Assembly: GCA_021161465.1 (NCBI GenBank)
Contig: JAGHAM010000026.1
Location: 1 to 38,954 of the forward strand
Direction: 5' to 3'
DNA from: Candidatus Iainarchaeum sp.
GTDB lineage: Archaea > B1Sed10-29 > WALL01 > JAGHAM01
DNA: 38,954 nt
The notes below the pieces were generated by a model. It worked only from the letters and a program-made list of their open reading frames with translations. It made no database searches and was not told the origin of the DNA. Numbering within the stretch: the first letter of the stretch is position 1; the number at the start of each line of letters is the position of its first letter. Of the stretch, positions 9,200 to 16,868 are shown piece by piece. The translations under genes were made by a program, and so were the position numbers.

Positions 9200-10432
9200 A
9201 TGGAAGTTGTGATAAAGGACGGCCTGGTGTTGCAGCCTGATTTTTCTTTGAAGAAGCAGGACGTTGTGATAGACGATGGAAAGATTACCGGGTTTGACTC
9301 TACAGGCATTGTTGGATATGAGAAGATAGATGCGAGGGGCAAGCTTGTCCTGCCTGGGATGCTGAACGCGCATGTACATATGGCCATTGGACTGGCAAAG
9401 GGCTTAGGCGTTGGAATTCCTGTAACCGAGATGTTCAAGAAGGTCTTGTTTCCGATAGAGGATGCCATGACCGACGAGCAGGCCTACCTTGGGGCTATGG
9501 TTTGCGGTATCGAGTTTATCCGCTCTGGATGCACGAGTGTCAACAACCTTGACAAGACCTGGTCAAAACCAGTCCTAAGGGTCATGAACGAGCTTGGCCT
9601 TAAGGGAACGATGGCTCTAGCTCTGAAGGATATTGACCTTAAAACAAAGGAGAGGACAGAGTGCGAATATATGAAAGAAAACGAGTGGCTCGTCAAGGAG
9701 CTAAGAAAAAACCCGCGCGTTAAAGGCCTTTTCGGTCTTGCAAATGAAATAGAAGCTTCCCAGAGTTTGATAAATGATATCAAGCTTGCTGCATCAAGGT
9801 ATAGCACTGGTGTTCATTTGCATGTTGCTGAGTCTGTGGTTGAGAGGGGCTTTATCATGCAGAGTACAGGAAAAAGCAGCGTCAGGTACCTCTACGACCT
9901 TGGAGTCTTAAGCGAGAAGACTATAGCAGTGCACGCTGTAAATGTTTCCTCAAATGATATCCGCCTGCTTGGAAAATCGAAAGCCTTCGTTGTTCACTGT
10001 CCAAGTGCGAACATAGCTTTGGATGCAGGCATCGCGCCGGTTGAGGAAATGCTTGACAATGGTGTCAGGCTTGGCATAGGTGTTGACGATCCAGTTGCCA
10101 CGATAAATGATGACCTGTTGAGGGAGCTTTACACAGCCTGGGTCTTACAGAGGACACGCGGCTTCAACCTGCCAGCCGAGCGGCTCCTTGGAATGGCATT
10201 TGGTGGGAATTCGCTGTCAGCTGGGGCTGCTGCAGATGTAATTGTAGCTGACTTAAGAAAACCGGTACTGGAAACCATCCAGCAGTTCATAATGGACTCA
10301 CCGAAAATTGTGCACGTGCTGATAAATGGTGAGCCAGTTTTAGCTGATGGAAAATTCACTAGGATAAACGAGGAGAAAATTATGGAAAAGGCAGAGAAGG
10401 AGAGTAGGAAGCTTATATCATCCCTAGAATAA
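9200..10432 (+). CDS. Metal-dependent amidohydrolase of the SAH / 5'-deoxyadenosine / MTA deaminase family
   Basis: The 410-residue enzyme has the layout of the MtaD/DadD/chlorohydrolase group: a small beta domain, a TIM-barrel metal site and a C-terminal beta return. The likely metal and catalytic residues are all present: H58 and H60 (NAHVHM), H206/H208 with E211 (HLHVAES), H245 (VHAVNVS), H266 (VHCPSAN) and D296 (GIGVDDP). The family hydrolytically deaminates adenosine-type compounds (S-adenosylhomocysteine, methylthioadenosine, 5'-deoxyadenosine) or guanine-type relatives. It is convergent with AMP phosphorylase (18-bp gap) and shares a region rich in AMP-salvage and SAM genes, which makes an adenosine-type substrate plausible. 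The family is sure; the exact substrate is not. Confidence 0.85.
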   Translation: MEVVIKDGLVLQPDFSLKKQDVVIDDGKITGFDSTGIVGYEKIDARGKLVLPGMLNAHVHMAIGLAKGLGVGIPVTEMFKKVLFPIEDAMTDEQAYLGAMVCGIEFIRSGCTSVNNLDKTWSKPVLRVMNELGLKGTMALALKDIDLKTKERTECEYMKENEWLVKELRKNPRVKGLFGLANEIEASQSLINDIKLAASRYSTGVHLHVAESVVERGFIMQSTGKSSVRYLYDLGVLSEKTIAVHAVNVSSNDIRLLGKSKAFVVHCPSANIALDAGIAPVEEMLDNGVRLGIGVDDPVATINDDLLRELYTAWVLQRTRGFNLPAERLLGMAFGGNSLSAGAAADVIVADLRKPVLETIQQFIMDSPKIVHVLINGEPVLADGKFTRINEEKIMEKAEKESRKLISSLE

Positions 10433-10450
10433 GCCGCCCTACCATTAGCA

Positions 10451-11971
10451 CTAGTCAATTTCTTCCAGAATTATTTTTGAGAAGCGCACTGGATTCCTTT
10501 CCTTATATACATCAAGAGCCTGGTCTATCTTCCTTTCACTTCTTGCATAAAGCGTGAATAGCTTGTCGCCCTTTTTGACTTTGGTCCCCTCTTCAACATG
10601 TAAGTACATCCCAGCTTCCTTGTCCTGCGGCGCGCCAGCGGCTCTAACCACCGCAGATATGGCCCTATTGTTCAATTGGTCTATCTTGCCCTTCGTTGGT
10701 GAGGTTACAGTGTGTGTGTAGCTGCCAATCTCTATGTCATCTGGCTTTACTTTTGCATCCCCTCCTTGGGCTTCTATTATCTCTCTGAACTTCTTTTCAG
10801 CTTTTCCATTTGCTATGAGATCCATAGCAACTACCTTGCCATTGCCCCTTTCAGCCTTCCCACCAAGCTCAAGCAGCACACCTGCAAGCTCACAGGCCTT
10901 TTCCTTAAGCTCCTGTGAGACAGCATCACCGGATAATATCTTCAGGATTTCCCTTGCTTCTATTGCCGGGCCAATTGCCATGCCTATTGGGTGGTCCCCA
11001 TCTGTAATCAAAGAATGGACAGTCATGCCTAGTTTTCCACCTATGTCATCAAACTTCTTCGCCAGGCTCACTGCTATTTTCTTGTTGAGGACTTTTGTAC
11101 CATCACCTATTGGAATGTCAATTATCACATCAGTCGCACCAACTGCTTTTTTCTTTGCAAGTATGGAGGCAAGTAGCATTCCCTGTGGATCCAGGCGCAG
11201 TGGGTGCCTAACTTTTATTAGCTTGTCGTCTGCAGCAGCGAGGTTTACAGCACCTCCCCATGCAATGCAGGCTCCAACGCGGTCAACTATAGTTTCAAGC
11301 TCTTCTTTCTTTAATGAAACCGGAGCAATAACTTCCATGCAATCTGCAGTCCCTGCAGGGCTTGTTATGGCCCTGGAGCTGGTTTTTGGTATGGTGAGCC
11401 CAGCTGCTGCAACTATGGGAACAAGAAGCATGGTTGTCCTGTTGCCAGCAACACCACCAATACAGTGCTTATCAAAGACCCTTTCGCTTGAGAGAGATAA
11501 AGTTGAGCCTGATTTCACTATTGCCTCCGTTAGTGCGGTAACTTCCTTGTCGTCCATCCCCCGTATGTAAGTGCCTGTGACCCATGCAGTTAGCTCCACA
11601 TCAGTTAGCTCCTCATTCATGAGGTCTTCTATTATCGCATTTATCTGCTGGGGGCTTAGGTTTTTTCCATCCAGTTTGTTCTTTATGTACAAAATAGAAT
11701 CTGGCTTGTCTTTTGGTTGTAGAGATAACTTTTCACCTTCTGCTACTTTCAGCGCCTTGCTGGTTTCCCTGAATAAGCCTATCTCTCCCGGCTTTACGAA
11801 GGTGCTTGTAAGGTCAACTATTGCAGTCACTGAGCGGCCACCTGCCTTTTCAAGGGATATCCTATCAAGGGCATCAAGGTCTAAGTCTGCTGCGTCCTCC
11901 TTGTTAAGCACGGCTACCTTAACACCGTTTGTTTCTAAATCAGTTAATCTTGTTTTCATCTGGAATTGCAT
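10451..11971 (-). CDS. deoA: AMP phosphorylase (archaeal DeoA type)
   Basis: The 506-residue protein matches the archaeal AMP phosphorylase family: an archaea-specific N-terminal domain of about 85 residues, then the nucleoside-phosphorylase II fold. Recognisable segments are the phosphate-binding KHCIGGVAGNRTT, TSSRAITSPAGTADCMEV, GACIAWGGAVNLAAADD and VRHPLRLDPQGMLLASI. It converts AMP + phosphate to adenine + ribose-1,5-bisphosphate, the first step of the archaeal AMP / type III RuBisCO pathway. It is the last gene after R15P isomerase and DUF1805, starting 7 nt beyond the DUF1805 stop. Starts at 11971 and at 11959 (MKTRLTD) are both possible; the latter fits the family N-terminus well. 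Confidence 0.93.
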   Translation of the reverse strand: MQFQMKTRLTDLETNGVKVAVLNKEDAADLDLDALDRISLEKAGGRSVTAIVDLTSTFVKPGEIGLFRETSKALKVAEGEKLSLQPKDKPDSILYIKNKLDGKNLSPQQINAIIEDLMNEELTDVELTAWVTGTYIRGMDDKEVTALTEAIVKSGSTLSLSSERVFDKHCIGGVAGNRTTMLLVPIVAAAGLTIPKTSSRAITSPAGTADCMEVIAPVSLKKEELETIVDRVGACIAWGGAVNLAAADDKLIKVRHPLRLDPQGMLLASILAKKKAVGATDVIIDIPIGDGTKVLNKKIAVSLAKKFDDIGGKLGMTVHSLITDGDHPIGMAIGPAIEAREILKILSGDAVSQELKEKACELAGVLLELGGKAERGNGKVVAMDLIANGKAEKKFREIIEAQGGDAKVKPDDIEIGSYTHTVTSPTKGKIDQLNNRAISAVVRAAGAPQDKEAGMYLHVEEGTKVKKGDKLFTLYARSERKIDQALDVYKERNPVRFSKIILEEID

Positions 11972-11978
11972 TAAATAT

Positions 11979-12278
11979 CTACTCCATAAACTTGTTCAAG
12001 GCATCCTCGCCGTGCATGCCCACATGCACTCCCTTCTGTATGGCCTTCTCACTAGCCCAGATAACTCGCTCCTTCAACATGTCCTCGAATGAGTTGACGC
12101 CAGTTATTATCGCCATGCAGTCTTCCGTCTTTGCAACGGTCTCCTTGCTTATATAACTGCACGCTAGATAGCCATGCTCTGCCTGGATTATCAGCAGGGG
12201 TGGAGGCCTATAATCAAGGTCAATCCTAAACCCAATAGCTGCACCTTTGGCTGTTTCTATTATATCTGTTTGAATCAT
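11979..12278 (-). CDS. DUF1805 (YunC-like) protein in the AMP-salvage operon
   Basis: This short alpha/beta protein (99 residues from MIQTDIIETAKG) resembles the DUF1805 / YunC family: a hydrophobic strand (LLIIQAEHGYLACSYI), then KTEDCMAIITGVNSFEDML and a late helix ending GVHVGMHGEDAL. The longer frame begins at 12293, but the ATG at 12278 forms an ATGA overlap with the end of the R15P isomerase gene, so I chose it. The biochemical function of the family is not known to me. Its position between two consecutive enzymes of AMP degradation suggests a regulatory or structural role there, which is an inference from context. Confidence 0.75.
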   Translation of the reverse strand: MIQTDIIETAKGAAIGFRIDLDYRPPPLLIIQAEHGYLACSYISKETVAKTEDCMAIITGVNSFEDMLKERVIWASEKAIQKGVHVGMHGEDALNKFME

Positions 12279-13180
12279 TTTGTCATCCCCCATTTCTCTC
12301 TCATAATCCTACTTGCCTCTTCAGTGTTTATTATCCCTTCTTCGCATATCAGGAAATCAACAAGCTCGGGCGGGGTGAAGTCAAATGCTGGGTTGTATAT
12401 GCTTAAGCCTTTAGGCGGGGATTCCCATACCTCAGATGGGTCTCTTTTTTCTATTGGTTCCCATTCGCCAGCAAGTGTATCAGGGTCAAATTTGAACGTC
12501 TCACAGGCTGTGCATGTCATGGTCCGGGCTTCTTTGGCAGCCAGTGCTATCAGTGAGGTACCTATCTTATTCACCACGAATCCATCTGATGTCACTGCAT
12601 CAGCCCCGAACATGAACAGGTCTATGTCATTCATTATCTTCCTTGCTGCAGAGTCAACTATCATAGTGGTTGGTATCTTCGCTTCAACAAGCTCCCGGGC
12701 CGTTATCCTTCCCTGAAACAATGGCCGGGTTTCTGTGCATATGGCCTTGAATTCCTTCCCATTTTCAGATGCTTTCTTCAATATGCCAACAACGGCAGTT
12801 GAATGGCAATGAGTCAGGACAGTGTAGCCATCCATTATTCTCCTTTCCCCTATCTCCCATATTCTTTCCTCGGCATGCTCTATCTCAGTTATGTATTTTT
12901 TCACAGTGCCGGATACCAGCTCTCTGGCGTCGCGTGTGCTAGATGCACTGGAAATACTTGCATCAACAAGTTTCAGCCCGTTCCTAAGTGCTGGCTCGGT
13001 CGAGCGTATGGAGGCTAGGCGCGTTGATTTATCCTTAATCTCCTTAATCAGTTCATCTATGTTTTTTGCCTTGCTTTGCATTACCTCTCTTTCAAGGGCT
13101 TTTAGTCCCTCTATGGCAACATTCGTGCCTGACTGTATCTCCAGGTTCTTTATCTTGGCTATGGTTTCATCAAAGGTCAT
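12275..13180 (-). CDS. e2b2: Ribose-1,5-bisphosphate isomerase (eIF2B-like fold)
   Basis: The 301-residue protein belongs to the eIF2B alpha / MtnA superfamily and matches the archaeal R15P isomerase branch. The segments THCHSTAVVGILKKA (C125, likely the catalytic Cys), CTETRPLFQGRITARELVEA, VDSAARKIM and DLFMFGADAVTSDGFVVNKIG (D194, likely the catalytic Asp) are all present. It turns ribose-1,5-bisphosphate into ribulose-1,5-bisphosphate, the substrate of type III RuBisCO. It is slightly shorter than the usual length of about 320 residues. The close relative methylthioribose-1-phosphate isomerase is less likely because AMP phosphorylase is in the same operon. No RuBisCO gene is in the window. 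Confidence 0.9.
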   Translation of the reverse strand: MTFDETIAKIKNLEIQSGTNVAIEGLKALEREVMQSKAKNIDELIKEIKDKSTRLASIRSTEPALRNGLKLVDASISSASSTRDARELVSGTVKKYITEIEHAEERIWEIGERRIMDGYTVLTHCHSTAVVGILKKASENGKEFKAICTETRPLFQGRITARELVEAKIPTTMIVDSAARKIMNDIDLFMFGADAVTSDGFVVNKIGTSLIALAAKEARTMTCTACETFKFDPDTLAGEWEPIEKRDPSEVWESPPKGLSIYNPAFDFTPPELVDFLICEEGIINTEEASRIMREKWGMTK

Positions 13181-13201
13181 AGACTAAGAAAAGCAGTTGA
13201 A

Positions 13202-13211
13202 CAATTAAAAG
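13202..13211 (-). promoter_or_regulatory. TATA-like element of the AMP-salvage operon
   Basis: Minus-strand cttttaattg is centred about 26 nt before the ATG at 13180, so the operon transcript is probably leaderless. Confidence 0.5.
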
Positions 13212-13248
13212 TTTTCTATTAAATCAGAAGGATAACTCTCTGCATAAC

Positions 13249-13935
13249 TCAACTCTTGGATAACAAGTCCTTAAACGAGTTTGCTACAAAGTCACTTTTT
13301 ATCCATGCTGCTTCCTCGTTTTTTGGTGCCTTGGAATTCGATAAGAAAACCAGCGCATTGTTGTCCACTATTGCAATCCTGTGTGGGCTTTCTTTCAAAG
13401 TCACTTTAATACCACGACTTTCGGCCCTCTTAAGCAGGGAGTTGTATTCCCTCTTCTTCCTTGCAAGCCCTTTCTGGTTGCTAGTTATAACTATGTGTTG
13501 ATTTGCATTTTTTATCAGTTCTCCAAGGAGAGAGTATATGCCTTTTCTACCTTTCAGTATGTAAACATCCTCTTCGCTTAACACTGTTGGAGTCTTGCCC
13601 TCAAGGTTCTTGGCGAGCCGTCCTTTCATTTCCTCAAGCTCTTCAAGCTCCTTGGTATGCTCCTCAATCTTCTGTCTTTTTAAGGATTCCATCGCAGCGT
13701 TTAGAGGCATGGCGATGTATGTGGTTGGCCTGGTTGGTTTTTCAGCAACGAATCCCTTCTTCAGAAGTTTCGAGAGAACATCGTAAACCCTTGGTCTTGG
13801 TATCTCTGCCATGTCGGACAGCTTGGTTGCAGTATTTGGCCCAGAGCCGACTAAAGCTAGATAAGTCCTTGATTCGTACTGGTTTAGGCCTATTCTCTTC
13901 AATAAGGAAAGTGCTTCTTTGTCCACGTGAACCAT
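13249..13935 (-). CDS. TrmB-family transcriptional regulator
   Basis: The 228-residue protein has an N-terminal winged helix (residues about 8-75: RIGLNQYESRTYLALVGSG, then IPRPRVYDVLSKLLKKGFV, then a wing TRPTTYIAMP), a coiled-coil linker (about 82-112) and a C-terminal phospholipase D-like effector domain (LIKNANQHIVITSNQ and RGIKVTLKES). This is the standard TrmB layout; members sense sugars or related metabolites. It lies 68 bp upstream of the R15P isomerase operon on the same strand, making that operon and the divergent surface-protein gene the obvious candidate targets. A GGAG motif precedes the chosen ATG by about 9 nt. Confidence 0.88.
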   Translation of the reverse strand: MVHVDKEALSLLKRIGLNQYESRTYLALVGSGPNTATKLSDMAEIPRPRVYDVLSKLLKKGFVAEKPTRPTTYIAMPLNAAMESLKRQKIEEHTKELEELEEMKGRLAKNLEGKTPTVLSEEDVYILKGRKGIYSLLGELIKNANQHIVITSNQKGLARKKREYNSLLKRAESRGIKVTLKESPHRIAIVDNNALVFLSNSKAPKNEEAAWIKSDFVANSFKDLLSKS

Positions 13936-14017
13936 AACTCACTGCTCCTTTATAAGGTTTGCCCCTGATTAAACAACAAGGAAAAGAGCGTTTTCACAAC
14001 TAATTGGGTACGAAAAG

Positions 14018-14027
14018 GTTTATAAAC
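14018..14027. promoter_or_regulatory. Palindromic TATA box between divergent genes
   Basis: gtttataaac is a perfect palindrome. On the plus strand it sits about 27 nt from the ATG at 14050, which argues for that start over the upstream GTG at 14032. On the minus strand it could drive the TrmB regulator with a leader of about 60 nt. A TATA-like ttataaag on the minus strand near 13948-13955 is too close to the TrmB start for a normal promoter. Confidence 0.5.
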
Positions 14028-14049
14028 ATGTGTGTGCAAAAATTATTAC

Positions 14050-15138
14050 ATGAGATGGGTTATTGCAATATCATTGGCAATAGTAGCTATTGCATCTATG
14101 GCGGCTGGCTCATGCCTGAACTTTTTCGTTCAGTCCGGTGAGCCTGTTGTGGTTAGCCAGAATTCTGTTGCCGGTGTCAGGGTCGGTGTGACAAATATCT
14201 GCGATTCAGCAGACTTTAATATATCTGTTAATTCTGATTTTCCTGCTTCGATAGAACCAAACCACTTTCGGCTGAGGGAGAGGGGGACACAGGAGTTGAT
14301 TTTAAGTTTATCACCTGGTGGGACCAGTCCAGGGATTCACGAGGTTAAGATACTATCATCAAACGGCGAGGAAAAGAGCATATTCGTGAAAGTACTGAAA
14401 GGAGGAAATCCACTTGTTTTACACGCGCCAACTAGCATATCTTTTAGGGAAGGGGAGAAAGTCTCATTTTGGGTTGTCGTCGAAAACAAGGGCAACACTA
14501 CCTTAAGCAACGTGGTTGTGATGTTCGAGAGGGATGGACGGAAGGGCTTTTACGATACCCCACTCAGCCTGCAACCAGGGGAGAGGAAAGCTGTCAAGCT
14601 TAACCTTGGAGATTTGAAGCTTGGGGTGTATGACTTCACTGTGAAGGCATTCACAGGTGACATATCAACCACAAGGGTAGTTACTGTTAAGGAAGAGCCG
14701 ACTTATGTTCCTGTTTCAACTATCATAAATCTAAGGGAAACCAGCGATGGGTATGTTGTTGAGTATACCATAACAAACAATGCGGATAAGGAGCTTAAGG
14801 ATGTGTTTGTAACCATTGAGGATGCCCCATCAGATTGGGAAGTCATATCACCACCCCCATTTGACCTTAAGCCCAATGAGTCCACATCAGTTGAGCTGGT
14901 TTTAAAGCACGGTGACCAGCCAAACGCCAATGTGACCATTTCTGTGTACTCTGGCCTTTCTCTGGTTTATGAGGAAGGGCTTGAGATAAACCAGGCAAGG
15001 CTCCATGGGATTACAGGATTGTTCTTAAAGGGAACTGCATTAAGCTGGGGTTTGTTCTTCCTGCTTCTGGCTGGAGTGGCCTACCTAATCTACCTGCATA
15101 GGGAAAAGCTGATGAGACGTTTATCCTCTAAGGCCTGA
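14050..15138 (+). CDS. Secreted, membrane-anchored protein with repeated Ig-like (NEW3/CARDB-type) domains
   Basis: The 362-residue product (MRWVIAISLAIVAIASMAAG is the signal peptide) has about three tandem beta-sandwich domains. Each carries the conserved turn seen in NEW3 / COG1470 domains: FRLRERGTQELILSLSPGG, LQPGERKAVKLNLGDL and DLKPNESTSVELVLKHG. One membrane helix (GLFFLLLAGVAYLIYL) and a basic tail follow. The start is decided by the TATA box at 14018-14027; a GTG six codons upstream is in frame but would lie before the predicted transcript start. It overlaps the convergent EndA gene by 11 nt. Its position divergent from the TrmB gene makes it a possible regulated target. Function unknown. 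Confidence 0.75.
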   Translation: MRWVIAISLAIVAIASMAAGSCLNFFVQSGEPVVVSQNSVAGVRVGVTNICDSADFNISVNSDFPASIEPNHFRLRERGTQELILSLSPGGTSPGIHEVKILSSNGEEKSIFVKVLKGGNPLVLHAPTSISFREGEKVSFWVVVENKGNTTLSNVVVMFERDGRKGFYDTPLSLQPGERKAVKLNLGDLKLGVYDFTVKAFTGDISTTRVVTVKEEPTYVPVSTIINLRETSDGYVVEYTITNNADKELKDVFVTIEDAPSDWEVISPPPFDLKPNESTSVELVLKHGDQPNANVTISVYSGLSLVYEEGLEINQARLHGITGLFLKGTALSWGLFFLLLAGVAYLIYLHREKLMRRLSSKA

Positions 15139-15640
15139 ATCGCTCTATCTTGTAGTAAGTTATGTCCCCCTCTTTGTCCACCAGTGCATAAATCATCTTT
15201 TTTCTCACATTTTGTGCCAGCCTGACAGACCTTGAAAAGTCCTGGAAGTCACATTTGTATTCTTCGGGGACGGCATGAACTAGCCATATGGCGTGCCCTT
15301 CCCCCGGCCTGACACCCCTACCATAAATCCTGTAGTGTGTCCCGAATTTGAAGCCGGTTTTGACTATGAACCCTCTGGCCCTTATGTCCCTGTATACAAT
15401 ATACTTCAGCGGGAATACCTTGTCTTTTTTGGTAAAGAGCTTCATAAGGTCCTTAAATTCCAGCTTCTTCCCCTTTGGGTCTTCAATCACGAAATTCTTT
15501 CGTTTTTCCTTGAGGAACAGGGTTTCTTCAGGCGACAGCAAGACCTTTCCACCATGGTCCTCACCGAAGCCCCGCTCCAAAAGTTCTTGGATAACTTTCT
15601 CATCTGTTACCCATATCCTTCCTTCAGTAAGCAAAGCCAT
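15128..15640 (-). CDS. endA: tRNA-splicing endonuclease EndA, short homotetramer type
   Basis: The 170-residue protein cuts bulge-helix-bulge motifs to release introns from pre-tRNA. The catalytic triad is visible: Y106 (HYRIYGRG), H116 (PGEGHAIWLV) and K147/K148 (NVRKKMIYALVDKEGDITYY). The N-terminal domain (residues 1-80) and C-terminal nuclease domain give the length of the alpha4 homotetrameric class; fused (about 300+ residues) or heteromeric forms are excluded by length for this gene, though a second subunit elsewhere in the genome is possible. A GAGGAGG ribosome-binding site lies 8 nt before the ATG. The tRNA-Ile intron at about 28177-28240 is a candidate substrate. Confidence 0.93.
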   Translation of the reverse strand: MALLTEGRIWVTDEKVIQELLERGFGEDHGGKVLLSPEETLFLKEKRKNFVIEDPKGKKLEFKDLMKLFTKKDKVFPLKYIVYRDIRARGFIVKTGFKFGTHYRIYGRGVRPGEGHAIWLVHAVPEEYKCDFQDFSRSVRLAQNVRKKMIYALVDKEGDITYYKIERFRP

Positions 15641-15682
15641 TTTAAAACCTCCTCTTAATTTTGTATCATTGCATTTAATACT

Positions 15683-16837
15683 TTAAACACTTTCAAGAAC
15701 TTTAAGCGAATCCTTCTTTATCTTATTCATAATCTCTTTTGAACATAAAATGCTTATGTAGGAGTAGTCCCATTGTGCTTCCTTGAGCACCCTGGAGATT
15801 ATTGAAACTTCACCCATATCGACTATTTTGTCCCCGCGCTTGACGTTTATCTTGCTTCCCTCAAACCATGGGGATGGTAAATACAACATAACCTGTTCTG
15901 GCTCGATTCCACAGTTTACTGCTATGTTCCCCTCCAGCTCCTTTCTCCTCTCCCTGGATAAATTTGTCAGCTCATGCCAGTTATCAAAGCTTTTTAAAGG
16001 CTTCTTGATGGCCTCCTTGAATAACTCCCTGTTCATAAGCCTGGATGCCATCTCACCGATGAATCCTTCCTGCTTGTTCAAAAAGCTCATGAGTGTCCAG
16101 TCATCCATAGTCACCAGGTCCTTTGCATTCAAAAGTTTTTCTTCAATTGCCCTCTCCACAGCCCTTACCAATAGTTCTTCAGCGGAGTATGGGACGTGGT
16201 GTGTGTAAACACCGGAGAACATCATAAACCTTGCAATCAGCATTGACTCTGCGACACTTAGGCCTTTTTCGTCTATCACTAGCTTGCCATCGACCAGTTT
16301 GGTTTTTCTTATTATCCTGTCAGCGTCGACACTGCCATAGGCAACCCCAGTATATTTTGAGTCCCTCAACAGGTAGTCAATCTTGTCTGTTCCAAGATAG
16401 CTGTGCACAAGCTCATACTCTGGCGAGTTCATCAGCTTCACAAGCTTCTTTGGTGAGTAGCCATTTTCAACCAGTACATCAGCCAGGTTCCCGGTCATTA
16501 TCTTCTCGCGCGAGTGCCCCTCATGGTCTTTTCCAGTTTTCTCTTTGACTATCCCCTCAAGAGTGTGCGAGAAGCAGGAGTGGCCGACATCATGCAAAAG
16601 GCCGGCAGCTTCAAGTAGCTCATCGCTAATCCCATGGATTTGGCAGGCCTTGCGCGTCAGGTGGTAAACCCCCACCGAGTGCTCAAATCGCGTATGGTTT
16701 GCCCCTGGGTAAAGTAGGTTGCAGAACGCAGTCTGGCCAATACGACGAAGCCTTTGCATCTCAGGCGTGTCAATCAGCGCGTTGGCTAGGGGCGTTAGGC
16801 CGATATCACCATGGAGCGAGTCTTTTATCCAGCGCAT
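15683..16837 (-). CDS. HD-superfamily phosphohydrolase (dNTPase / SAMHD1-like)
   Basis: The 384-residue protein shows the HD metal site: H53 (TRFEHSVGVYHL), the H82-D83 pair (GLLHDVGHSCFSHTLE) and a distal Asp in TDKIDYLLRDS. It also has the N-terminal signature IKDSLHGDIGLTPLANALIDTPEMQRLRRI, shared by archaeal and bacterial relatives of SAMHD1 and dGTPases. Such enzymes hydrolyse dNTPs or other phosphoesters in the cytoplasm; the substrate here cannot be read from sequence. Its start at 16837 lies 27 nt from a minus-strand TATA-like element inside the end of trpS, so it may have its own leaderless transcript. Confidence 0.88.
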   Translation of the reverse strand: MRWIKDSLHGDIGLTPLANALIDTPEMQRLRRIGQTAFCNLLYPGANHTRFEHSVGVYHLTRKACQIHGISDELLEAAGLLHDVGHSCFSHTLEGIVKEKTGKDHEGHSREKIMTGNLADVLVENGYSPKKLVKLMNSPEYELVHSYLGTDKIDYLLRDSKYTGVAYGSVDADRIIRKTKLVDGKLVIDEKGLSVAESMLIARFMMFSGVYTHHVPYSAEELLVRAVERAIEEKLLNAKDLVTMDDWTLMSFLNKQEGFIGEMASRLMNRELFKEAIKKPLKSFDNWHELTNLSRERRKELEGNIAVNCGIEPEQVMLYLPSPWFEGSKINVKRGDKIVDMGEVSIISRVLKEAQWDYSYISILCSKEIMNKIKKDSLKVLESV

Positions 16838-16858
16838 ATGTTAATTTTGTACATCATG

Positions 16859-16868
16859 GAATAAAAAC
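16859..16868 (-). promoter_or_regulatory. TATA-like element of the HD gene
   Basis: Minus-strand gtttttattc-type AT block is centred about 27 nt before the ATG at 16837, touching the trpS stop codon. Confidence 0.4.

Noticed and set aside
10734-11570. Long open frame (278 codons) on the plus strand
   Set aside because: It is antisense to AMP phosphorylase, Ser/Ala-rich with low-complexity composition, and has no promoter or family match; the coding signal belongs to the opposite strand.
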